DNA of 64,000 nt from Deroplatys truncata (lineage: Eukaryota; Arthropoda; Insecta; Mantodea; Mantidae). Shown piece after piece: positions 23,955 through 34,238 of this stretch. The position numbers and the translations under genes are program-made. Every line of letters begins with the position of its first letter. Position 1 is the first letter of the stretch. The notes beneath the pieces are model-generated. The model searched no databases. It saw only the letters and a program-made list of their open reading frames with translations, and was not told the origin of the DNA. The stretch spans positions 71,868,557 to 71,932,556 of the forward strand of contig CM060987.1 of assembly GCA_030765065.1 (NCBI GenBank). The letters run 5' to 3'.

Positions 23955-24718
23955 CACTTTCTCTACAATGTAGCGTAAATAGGGGAAGTATTGCATTGTA
24001 CCCAGAAATTCGGTCCCGGGTTTTCACTGGAAACACATATTTTAAGGCCCCTGAATCCAAATAAAGCATTTTTGGATACGTGTCGGTGAACACGATAACT
24101 CCGAAACGAAAAGTTTAATACACACCAAACTTGGTACTTAGATCCAATATCTTCCTGAGATGTGACACGATGATTTTCAAGAAAATCCTGTTCCTTTACA
24201 TTGAGCATTTTTCAAAGTTTTGATTTCTCAAAAATGGCTCTTACGATTTTGATTAAAATACCACATGTTTAAGATATTTTTATGGAAAATGAAATGTATA
24301 ACTTGATTTTTCTGGGAATATACACACAGAAAAAATTGTATATCTCTTTATAACATACAATTTATGGATTTTGTTTATCGAGTGAATCATATCAGAGATA
24401 TTCTTTATTTGTTTGACTTTTCCAATACTTGTGCTTTTTCTCAAATGGGAATTAATTATTATTTCTTTCTTTTATGCTCTGGACATACAAAGAAAATGGA
24501 ATGCTCCTCATATCGACCAGGTCTTAAAAAGATTTCACTATCGTTTAAAGCCTACCGTGTTTCCATATTCTCCTTGCGCCTACAAGAAAATTAACAATAA
24601 GATAATTTCTATAAATCTTCATCTCGATTAACATGAAGTAGATGGAGAATAAGGTTTGTAAAAATGGTTCGTGCAAGAGTAGAGAAAGTCATGTGAGCGC
24701 AACACTTGATGTATTTTT
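23955..24718 (-). repeat. Family M copy 11, reverse
   Basis: It begins CACTTTCTCTACAATGTAG and ends GAGTAGAGAAAGTCATGTGA. The microsatellite site is reduced to GTGTCGGTGAACACG. It lies about 500 bases downstream of the PTB exon. Confidence 0.85.
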
Positions 24719-26040
24719 TAATATTCCCTGCAAGGTAAACCCATTTTTTAAAAATTCTCTTCTATCTGACAGTTGAAAACTACTGTACCCATGCAGTACT
24801 GCGACACTGCTAAGCATTAAAAGAAAGGAGCTAAATTAGTATAATACATCCATGCAATACTTGAGCACCATGTGAATTTCTGTCTAGTTTAGATGAAATT
24901 TTTATACCTTCCATTTGATAAGATACTAATAAGACTAGCTTGAAGGTTTTGATTTACCCCACGCCCACAGAAAAGAAAGGTTCAGAAATTTATTTTAACA
25001 ATCCTGAATATCTGTATGCATGAAACATTGATAAAACTTGAGGCAGGTTACCTGGTAGAACTCTAACCTATTACATGGGTAGCAGGCACACAGCCGCAAA
25101 TAACAATTGATATTTGGTTAGCGATTAATATATATTCTTTTTTTCCAAATCTGTGTTAGTAAAATCCTTTAGGCAGAATCTTATCGGATGAGTTGAAAAG
25201 ATCCCAAGCAGAAACTCGGCAATGAAATAAAGACCTACACAGGTCTGCAGGGAAAGGTTAACCTTTCCTGCCAAATCACGTTCAGCGCAATTAGTTTGAA
25301 TCCCTTGCTTGTTCTACTTTTCATATGAAACCCACCATACACCTGTACCAAAGCTGTGTCGTTTATCGGGAACAGAAAAGGGTTGGAAGAGGGGAGGGCT
25401 ACAGTTACTAATGAAACCTGGCTGGATGCCCCTTGGGGGGATGAAACTTAAGGTGAAACTAACTGCCAGGGTGGAACGGGGAGACTATCGGGGATGGTGC
25501 GAGAGAGAGAAGAGCAGTAACAGCAACCAAGCAAACTGGAAATTCGATTTAGTACTCTCCGAAATAGGGAGAAGCTAGATTTCTGTTAGGAGAGCATCAG
25601 AGGCATATGTCCTCCTTCACAACTTGTCCACTACAACAATATTAGTCGGCATTCAATTCAAAGAGCGGCACAAACTTCCACAACAGCTTTTAGGTTCAAA
25701 GTGTTTCCAGAAACGCAGCTGTTCGCGATTCCGTTTTCGAGATATATCAAGTTCTTGATATTTTTCAGGTACTAACACCTGCAGCATTGTTTTCTAGAGC
25801 GGCAGAAATCAGAGGGTATAAAGTAGCATAGGTGTGCTCGTGTGCTAAATTTTTGAAAGGAGAATAAGAAACTTAGGAATAGGGTTTGAGGTTGTCGATT
25901 AAGCGGCCTTCACAAACGCACGTACCTAATAAACTCTGAACCTCGAGTGGTATGGCTATTTCGACGAACAAAATTATATAAATAATGATACTATATACAA
26001 TATTTTCAATAAGGAATATCTGCATAAGTTTGTTTAAATG
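24719..26040. other. No recognisable gene
   Basis: The plus ORF at 25309-25578 (89 codons) has no recognised domain. Nothing else seen. Confidence 0.4.
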
Positions 26041-26280
26041 CAAACCACACGGGCAGCCGAGGCATTTAAGGCGCGAACTCGTGGATGGGAGGTCCGCGGT
26101 TAACATCCCGCCAGGACCGTCCATTTTGATAGGTTCTTTCCAGGTTTTCCTAAGTCATCATATAATCGTCAAATTCCGGGTAAGTACCCTAAACTTAAGC
26201 CTGGAGTGTTTCCTTCCCAACTATAACTGCATTTCCTATAGAGTTAAACACTTAAAAAAATAAAAAAAAAAAAAAAAAAA
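26041..26280 (+). mobile_element. SINE-C, tRNA-derived with poly(A) tail
   Basis: The head GGGCAGCCGAGGCATTTAAG with GCGC..GAACTCGTGG and GCGGTTAACATCCCGCC resembles a class II (long variable arm) tRNA with a degraded box B. A body of about 150 bases is followed by an A-rich tail at about 26252-26281. No clear target duplication was found. Confidence 0.65.
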
Positions 26281-26904
26281 ACATATCAAGGCGTATTGTA
26301 TCATTAGTACAGCCAAGTGCGGACCATGAAACAGTCTTTCTCAAGAGTAGAGCTGAAAATGTTAACTAAAAATATAAAAGTACGTATGATGCTTGGCCAC
26401 ATGTTAAAGCTGTCGTTTTGTTTTAGATCTCCCGCTATTGATAACAAATAACGGACGATGTTTTCTGCACGCATTCCCATATTTTACAAACGAACTTTTA
26501 AAACCTGATATGGTGGTGCAATATCCGAATTTATCCATGCATAACTTCACAGATACAGCTTACATAACGTTACGTATTATAGTAATCACATTTATTGTAG
26601 TATTCGATTCACGTTTACGTTATTCACAATACATTTTTGTGAAGGAGTGCTTTCAGACTAACCAATAAAGGCTTAGTTACACATAACATGCGGAAGCATA
26701 GAAAACGTGCTGCGAATATTTCGAAAACTGGGAACGCTACGAAGACATTCCACTTATGGTTATTTTAATGAGCTCTACATTTTTCCTGCAGTCATTTATT
26801 GTATATCGTACGATTTTCTCAGTTGCGTAAAACACATCCAGCTTTGAAGAGAGATTTTTCATAATACGTATATCAAATGCATTTTAAAAGCATGTTTAAG
26901 GCCA
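26281..26904. other. No recognisable feature
   Basis: AT-rich; the ORF at 26438-26668 has no motif. Confidence 0.4.
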
Positions 26905-27033
26905 TTGTTTTGAAAATGTATATTCACGAAAATATGCCTATATAAATGGTAATTTGGGATGTCGGAAAATATTCCTTTCGCCTGGAATGCTTAGTGTTTG
27001 ACAAAGTATGAAATTTGGTGTTCATCAGACTTT

Positions 27034-27169
27034 TTACTTTCTCTACTACGTATAGTAAGTAGGGGAAGTATTGTATTCCACCCAAAAATTCTATACCGAG
27101 ATTTCACCGGAAATATATGTTTTGAGACCCCCTGAATCCAAAAAAAACAAAATCATTTTTGGAAACATG

Positions 27170-27207
<38 letters not shown>

Positions 27208-27999
27208 TGTGTCTGTGTCTGTGTCTGTGTCTGCCTGCCTGCCTGCCTGTGTGTGTGTCTGTGAACAGCATAACTCAGAAACGAACAGTCTGATAAACAC
27301 CAAACTTGGTATTTAGATTCAGTATCTTCCAAGGATGTGACCGAAGGTTTTCAAGAAAATCCCCCCACCCCAGAGTACCCTTTACATGGAAGATTTTTCG
27401 AAACTTTTAATTTTCTCAAAAATGGCTCTTAACGATTAAAATATCATATGTTGAAGATATTTTATGACGAATAAAATGTATATCTTGAATTTGCTGGGAA
27501 TGTCTCCAAAAGTATTCTTCATTCTGAACGACTTTTGCATAACTGATAAACCATAAGAGATAGACAAAATTTTACTACCCAAAAAATTTAGATCGCGTTA
27601 AAATACACAATACATTTTTTTTTTTTTTGAGTGAACCATTTTCGAGATATTGCTTGTTATTCCCTTAAATTTTTCAATACTTATTTTCTCAAATGGGAAT
27701 TCGTTTTTAATTTTTTGTCTTGGATATGCAAAGAGTATTAATCTGTGGGAAAGGGAATGGTGCTGCACCTAGCAACCAGCTATTAAGAGATATGTATGTG
27801 CTTAAAGGCTACTTTATTTCCAAATTGCTCTTGTAAATATATTATCCCGTTACATCTACAAGAAAATTAGCAATAAGATAGACTCTGCAAATGTTTATCT
27901 CGATTAACATGAAGTAGATGGAGATTAAGCGTTTGTAAAAATAGTTTGTACAAGAGTAGAGAAAGTCATGTGAGTGTAACACATCAGATTTTTTTATTT
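27034..27999 (-). repeat. Family M copy 12, reverse, full length
   Basis: It begins TTACTTTCTCTACTACG..TAGTAAGTAGGGGAAGTATTG and ends GTAGAGAAAGTCATGTGAG, then CATCAGATTTTTTT. It carries the largest microsatellite, at 27173-27262. The 123-codon minus ORF at 27842-28213 runs across its edge and is not a gene. Confidence 0.9.
27173..27262. repeat. Compound TG/TGTC/TGCC microsatellite inside family M copy 12
   Basis: GT units, then GTGTCT units, then CTGC units, then GT again. It is bounded by GGAAACATGTCC on one side and TCTGTGAACAGCATAAC on the other, the same flanks as in the other copies. Confidence 0.95.
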
Positions 28000-28296
28000 T
28001 GAATAATACTGTTTTAGCCGTGTGAGCGTTCGCGCACATACACACATTTACAATGCATTTTTTGGGAGTCAAGGTACCTCTAAAGGTGTTTTTCCTATGA
28101 AATATTGTTATCGAATTTTTAGCGGAATACAATACTTCCTCTACCTCTAGGGCTAAGCAAGTAATAGAAATGTGAAAATTGGAACATGTGACTTCAAGGT
28201 AACTTGTGCACATTTAACATCCCTTATTTATCCAAAATCGAAAATGATCAGGTAATTAAGAGCCGAAGCATTCCTGATGACGGGCATACTCTAGAG

Positions 28297-28452
28297 CAAG
28301 GGTGGCGAAAACGACTTCCTTCCGCGAATCGCCAAATATGCAACACGCACGGCGTCCCTCAGCAGCATGTGAAAATCAAACGGACGGTTGCAGAGAGGGA
28401 ACGTTCGCGTGCGAGTCAAAATTACTCGCGAGTCACGTTTTCGCCACCTCTG
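28297..28452. mobile_element. hAT-type MITE, 156 bp, with perfect 8-bp target duplication
   Basis: The ends are CAAGGGTGGCGAAAACG on the left and, on the minus strand from the right, CAGAGGTGGCGAAAACG (15 of 17 match). This is the CAGNGGTGG-type tip common in hAT elements. The flanks are CTCTAGAG at 28289-28296 and 28453-28460, an exact 8-bp duplication and itself a palindrome. There is no coding content, so the element needed a hAT transposase in trans. Confidence 0.88.
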
Positions 28453-28489
28453 CTCTAGAGAATGTCGGGCTTTAAGCAAACTGAATTCT

Positions 28490-29115
28490 TGGTGGAACAC
28501 CGACATTTCGGAGCGTGTATCTCTCCCAAATTCAGGGTTATACTCTGGGAATCCCAAAAACAGTGACCACCTTTCCGCCGACAAAACAATTCTCTCCTTC
28601 TTTGGAGCGCTTTCGCCCGCTTTTTTTACATTTTTTGGCTACTGCTTTGTATATATTGGTGGACACAATTACAAGAAGTCCCGTGGATTGCAATTAAACA
28701 GTGCCATATATTGTGTTGACATGTTTTTCAGCATGTGTTTTTGATCAGCAATCAATAAACGTGGCACCCAACATACCCACAGCTTTCCCATAAATTTCAA
28801 ATTTTTTTGCGTGCAGGTTATTGTGCACTTGTTCATTTGAGATGCCTATAGTTTCGCTATCTCGCGCTTTTTCGATCGGTGGTGTTTCATTGCCATATAT
28901 GGATTATTTTTCAATGATTTCCTTTATGGTGACCTCAACTGGGCGGCTGGAGCGTGCTTCTCTTAGATGTGCTTTCGACCACGATTATACTCATTCATTC
29001 AGAAAGAAACTGTCTTCAATGACGGTGAACGGATCCGCATGAACTTTAACTCTGTCGTGATCTGCTTTGCAGTTCAACCCTTAAAATAGAAATGTTTATG
29101 GGCATTATTCTTTCC
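28490..29115 (-). pseudogene. mariner transposase fossil
   Basis: Pieces on the minus strand, in more than one frame, follow the order of a mariner transposase. First is KHFYFKG and TAKQITTELK (first helix-turn-helix, about 29040-29095). Next come SPSLKTVSF and SSRPVEVTIKEIIEK, then ETIGISNEQVHNNLHA (second helix-turn-helix, about 28820). Then NCNPRDFL, and finally APKKERIVLSAE followed by VVTVFGI (about 28555-28620). Stops and frame changes are frequent, and the region with the later catalytic residues is missing. I could not find terminal repeats. A hAT MITE lies about 40 bases beyond its 3' edge. Confidence 0.7.
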
Positions 29116-30439
29116 TACGCAGCGTGGCTTTGGTAGTTTGATAAGTTTTCCACAATTAACTGTATTTCACATCTGTGTGAAAATTTTGTCAAAAACCATT
29201 ATAGGAACCACTTCTTCCAACATAAGTGCCACTTAACAAATTTTCATGGACATTTACCACACTTATCAAAAGGTCCCTTTATGAGTAATGAAAGTTTACC
29301 TTTTGTCATGACGTAGCATCGTATTTATTTTGGTGTCCGTTAAACGAGGCCATATGGTCCTTGTACTTCGTAAATTATAGTGCAAGTATAAAGCAGTTTT
29401 ACTAAGAAAAGTCGGTGCACCAATACACCATCGTCATTTATGTTGGCAAAGGAGGCGAAGGTTTCAGGCTGATTGAGCCATTGCCCTAGAATTTTTAATA
29501 AATTTAATCCCCTTTTCAAGCAGAATTTCTATTGTACCATTAAAATCATATAAATAATGTTAGGAACATATTTTCACATTGCTAAGCACTTAAGAATTAC
29601 TAATTACTAATCACATGAACTAATTATTTCGTAATTGCTGTAATATTAATTACAAATCAGCATTTGCTTCCCCCTACTGCTGAGAGCTGTAAAGTTGGCT
29701 ACCTAAGTATGGGGAGACGTAAGGGGGTAAATGGATACTTTGTGTTACAAAATAGCACCAAGCCTCTCCCCATCACCATCTTCCCTCCCTTCCAAAGGGC
29801 ACAATCGCTGCTGTTCTCTACATCACTGTGTTAAATTCTACCGATTGGCAATCTTTTTTAAATACGTAGTCTATTTAAATTGACAAGGCAAGCTGAAATG
29901 CCTTAGTTCGTAAAATATTTCAAAGTACAAATTGTGTAAATGTAAAACGTTATTTGGTGTATCTCGTGGCGCGTTCTTGATGTTTGTTGTGCTTAAACCA
30001 TGCAGCGTAATGATACACTGTGCTTGTAATTCAACAACACCCTGCAGATGTAGTTGATGGAAAAAGGTTAAAAGTTCACCCAACGTATAGTTCTGTTAAA
30101 TAACGTAGTGAATATGTGTAACAGGATTATTTTTAATTACAAATTTCTCCTGTGCACCGTAGCCGCCGTTGCTGTAGGATCTGGAAAGGGCTTCAAAGTG
30201 TCATGTGTAATGTATTCTATGGGACATGCATAGATAATCCCACGTTTCAGCGGGAAAATGTTCAGTGCAAATACTTGAGTGTAATTTTATATTTATTGTA
30301 TTCACTTTATTTCCCTGTTCATTCACTTTAATACTACTACTTTTTTTTTTCTAGACACACGGAGTGCGGTAGCTGCTGAAAATATTGCCTTATCACTTTG
30401 TTTTTAATGTTTTTACCTCATCTACAGTTGCCATTAACA
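29116..30439. other. No recognisable gene
   Basis: Includes the 5' flank of the mariner fossil (to perhaps 29290) and otherwise AT-rich sequence without identified repeats. Confidence 0.4.
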
Positions 30440-30780
30440 ATAGGATGTATTGTATTCCACCTAAAAATTTGATAGATTTCGTCGGAAATACACATTCTTG
30501 AAGGGCTGCAGAGAGGGGGTGCGTAAAGGGTTGATCGGATGATTTGCTCAAGACAGGTTTGCTTTAAGTAGCTATCCATATCGAGATTTTCATGGAGTTC
30601 TCGACATATCGGACAAATCTTAAGATGGAAGAGATTTTCTAATTTTTTCTCAAATTATTTCTATTAAAATTTATTTTTGAGATATGCCGTTTAATTTCCC
30701 CTCAATAATTTGTGAAGTCCACTTGGATGTGTGATCTTATTTGTAACTTAGAAACCATAATAGGCAGAAAAGAAGGAAAG
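30440..30780 (-). repeat. Family M copy 14, reverse, highly diverged fragment
   Basis: GTATTGTATTCCACCTAAAA, TCGTCGGAAATACACATT and GAAACCATAATAGGCAGAAA are recognisable in the reverse-copy order. Other blocks are blurred. Confidence 0.5.
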
Positions 30781-32128
30781 GGAGACAAACTAGGAGCTCT
30801 ATAAAAGATGCAATTTTTGTCAAGAAATTTTATCATAACATCGCCCATATTTTGTCATTGTTGCATATGACCAAGTTCCATACATAGTCTGATTCGACTT
30901 TTCAAGTCCATATTACAATAATTTGAAATCATTTCTAGGCAATAATGTACCACGAAGACAACATTCCGGCGGGGAGAAGCGTGAAGCCGGCATGCGTTTG
31001 GTCAGTCTTGGCCCCATTTGGGCTATTGTGCCATGCGATTATTATTGTTTTTACTATTAATGTATCATAATGTAAAGTAGATAAAGAATCGGTTTTAAGT
31101 AAGTAGTATTCCATATATCTGTGAAATGGTTATAAGTAAAGTCGTGTGAGTAATATATCTTTATTCTGTGCTTTGGTAATGTGAATGACATTGAAATTAT
31201 TGAACAAGATGTTTCTGTAATTTCGATTCTAAAACATGAAACCAGCCTTATATAAGTGCTGATTTCTTTCCCTGAAACTTGAGCTTTCATGATAGTGATT
31301 TTTCTCTTGTGCATAAATCTAGGCAGAATTTAGTTCGAGAATATAATTTGAATTTACAGCATCTAGCATGCCAGTGTCATCTAGGAACATGGGAAGGATG
31401 GCTTGTTTTACTTTTGACGAGCTCCTCAGTTTTGATTTTGTGTATATGCAGATTAAACGTTTAGAGAAACAACCTCTATAATAAATGGAAAATGACATTT
31501 AAGTCTTTTACATTGCCCGAGGGTTCTACTTTGTATTTTCCTTTAAGATATTTTTATATTCTCTTTTGTAAATCCTTTTAGAAGGGAAGAACAGAATTCA
31601 ATTAAACAAATCGCCTCTGGCGTTTGTTCGGCATGGAAAGGCAATGCCGTATGAACAACAATTTACCTATATTATACGCGGCCTCGGCTTGCACTAATTC
31701 GTTTTAAAATGCCTTCAGATTATTCGCAAGAAATTGTAAGGTGACTCCTAATGATCAGGCACACATTTCCACCCGGGGTAATGAAGAGTGAACAGTTGAG
31801 TGAATAGTCTCGTATGGACCCTAATTTTAATCGGAGTGAAATTGGATTCGACAAAATAGCGTCTGATTTGAGATGTTTTGTTTTATAGTAACAATTCATG
31901 GAAGCGAAACAGGAGAACAATCAATTCAGAAACGAAATTGAAGGCATGTTGCACATTTAGCACTATAGAGATGAAAGGACTTCTGTCCAATACTATATTA
32001 AAATAAATCGGGTGTTTCCTTTTACATTTGTTTGTATTCTTGAGAAAAGCAGACATTAGATACGAAGTAATCGACGAGGTGAAACCCGTAACGCATACTA
32101 AGGCATAATCCATTTGTTTCTGTCACGT
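30781..32128. other. No recognisable gene
   Basis: AT-rich; the ORFs at 31057-31464 and 31720-32113 lack motifs. Confidence 0.4.
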
Positions 32129-32396
32129 CCTCCGTGGACTAGTGGTACCGTGCTAGCCTCTAGTTCCCAAGGTCGCGGGTTCAAACCCGGCGGAGGGCTA
32201 TGGATTTTTTCGGGCGTAAAAGTCCTTAGCATGGCTTCCTTCGGAATGGTCCCGTGTCGTAGATTTACGGCACGTAAAAGAACCTCAAGCCTGATAAAGA
32301 TGCCTCTGAGCAAAATTACTGGTCTTTTACGCCCAATATGGAATGGGATGCTAAGAACCATAGTAGTTAAAGAGCATCCATAAATAAAACTCAATT
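32129..32396 (+). mobile_element. SINE-A copy 2, internally deleted
   Basis: The head is GGACTAGTGGTACCGTGC with box B GGGTTCAAACCCGG. The body lacks about 16 bases between TTCCTTCGGAA and TGGTCCCGTG compared with copies 1 and 5. The tail is CCATAAATAAAACTCAATTT. A perfect 16-bp duplication, tttgtttctgtcacgt, flanks it at 32113-32128 and 32397-32412, implying a fairly recent insertion. Confidence 0.94.
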
Positions 32397-32412
32397 TTTG
32401 TTTCTGTCACGT

Positions 32413-34238
32413 TTTAAAAGACCACTGTGAAGTTCTACTCCCGACTCAAGCGACATAACGCTGCACATAACGCTTTTACTAGTTTGCAAATGTGATGCTG
32501 AGCACTGCATATTGGATTTTTTTCTTTTTTTTGAGGGCCATTGGAATTGATCGTTTACCTGCCACTTCATGTATCCCCATTAAAAAATGTCGGGAAAAGG
32601 TGGAACGCAAATGCGTAGTAATTCTCCACCAATTTACTTAAGCGGACATTTGGACGCACCCAGATACACGGTGAACAATGTCTACAAAATGAGAAGGGGC
32701 GCCATCCTAATGAAAAACCGCCGTTTACAAGATGCCGGCCTTGCTCAGTTGTGGCCGAAGGAACATTTCCCACATATCCAATTACGAAGTGCTGGTCGTA
32801 GTGCGTGTTGCGAAGATCTACTCCATTGCCCATCTAAAGCAACGTTCGGCACACAATAACATTGGTTATTATGATACTGTAACAGCAAAGCAGTTGGAAA
32901 AGCTAGTATGATGTATACAGAAGCTCTAAACCCATGACACTGGTGCAGAAACCTATTTTCACATTCCATTAATACAGCTCCATTCTGAGGGGAAATTGAG
33001 TGTTGCAGACGCGGTAAAACTCCCTTTTCGAACTGAGACGTAATCTCAAAATTCATTCTTTCGCCGACTCGGTGAAACTTGCACAGAGTTTAAATACCAA
33101 CTAGCAGTAGGTGAAAGTACTTGAAACCAGGACATTTTCTGTACAGCCAAGCTGCTTCCAAGTGGAAGCTGCACTGCCAAACCAAATGTAATCGCGAGTT
33201 AACATTTTCACTACTTGTGCTTTAGGAAATCGTAGATACGTATAGACCTTCCTCGTCTACATTCTATCTGACTACTTAAAGGCAGAATCTTTCCCCGACA
33301 ACGGCCCCGCTGATGTATTTTGGGGGCGTTTTACTCTAATGAGGTCAAGTCCAGTAAAAGTGATATGACTTCATAAAGCTACGCTGATTTTGACTTTCAC
33401 TGCAGTAACATGGTGTAAAATAATGGAAGTTTAGTGAAGGTCTGGGTAAAATTCCTTTGCTTACTACCCAAACAACCTAAACCAAATCGGGTCCGTTGGT
33501 TTTCACTAATTCTGAAGTTTTTTTTTTTTGTTGAAAATGTCCTGTACCTATGTCATAATCTTCTGTTCAAGGATAATTCTCACACTGCAAATGTAGCCCT
33601 CTTTTTTTTTTTTTTGGCTCTCTTCTTTTTTCCTTTACGTCTTGCATGTGAACGATTTCTTTAGTGTTGTCTATCATCCGGTACATTTTACTTGCCCGAA
33701 CTACTTTCCCCATTTACATGCATCCCTTCCAACCATTGGCCCCACCAATTTCTCTTTTACTGCGTAAAGACTCGTGTGACTACAGTTTTTTTTTTTTTTA
33801 AAGTAAATGCAATATTTTCCATTGCAATACCCTTTTCTCTTTCACATCTTAAGGATCCAAAGTAGTCACAACTTTAAGGTTAGAATAGTAGATATAGGTA
33901 ACTAATTACACCCTAGAATTCGCTAAAATTTATCCCAGAGTTAAAATATGGATTCCATAGGTGTTTTTCACTACTCCAAAACCAGTAAATCCCAAATAAC
34001 CTTTAATACTTTCGCTTTGATACTCGTACTTGAAAGTTTCGTTATTCCCAAACCCGCATTTCCGCCGCAGGATAGGATTATCAATAATTAGAACTTTACA
34101 TGTATAGGTACGAAGCCCCTCTACATGCAGTGTTAAATTGCCATAATTTTAGGAAACTACTTGGCGAAATGATTCACAAATATGTGGTTGAGTCACAAGT
34201 GTCCAACATTAATGAAAGGAGTTTCAGTAACTTATCAC
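32413..34238. other. No recognisable gene
   Basis: ORFs at 32567-33056 occur on both strands without a known motif. T runs lie at 33521, 33604 and 33787. No repeat was identified. Confidence 0.4.

Larger units (their letters stand above)
26905..28165 (+). repeat. Family M copy 13, forward, split by copy 12
   Basis: The left piece (about 26905-27033) ends in ATTTGGTGTTCATCAGACTT, matching the CCAAGTTTGGTG..ATCCGACTT block. The right piece (about 28000-28165) resumes with TTTTGAATAATACTG, the next block, then a short CA site, and ends GGAATACAATACTTCCTCTAC. The two pieces join in consensus order, so copy 12 inserted into copy 13. Confidence 0.65.

Noticed and set aside
27842-28213. 123-codon minus-strand ORF
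   Set aside because: It spans the edge of family M copies 12 and 13; other copies of the repeat do not keep this frame.
32567-33056. Overlapping ORFs on both strands
   Set aside because: Neither strand shows a recognisable domain; overlap of antisense frames suggests chance.
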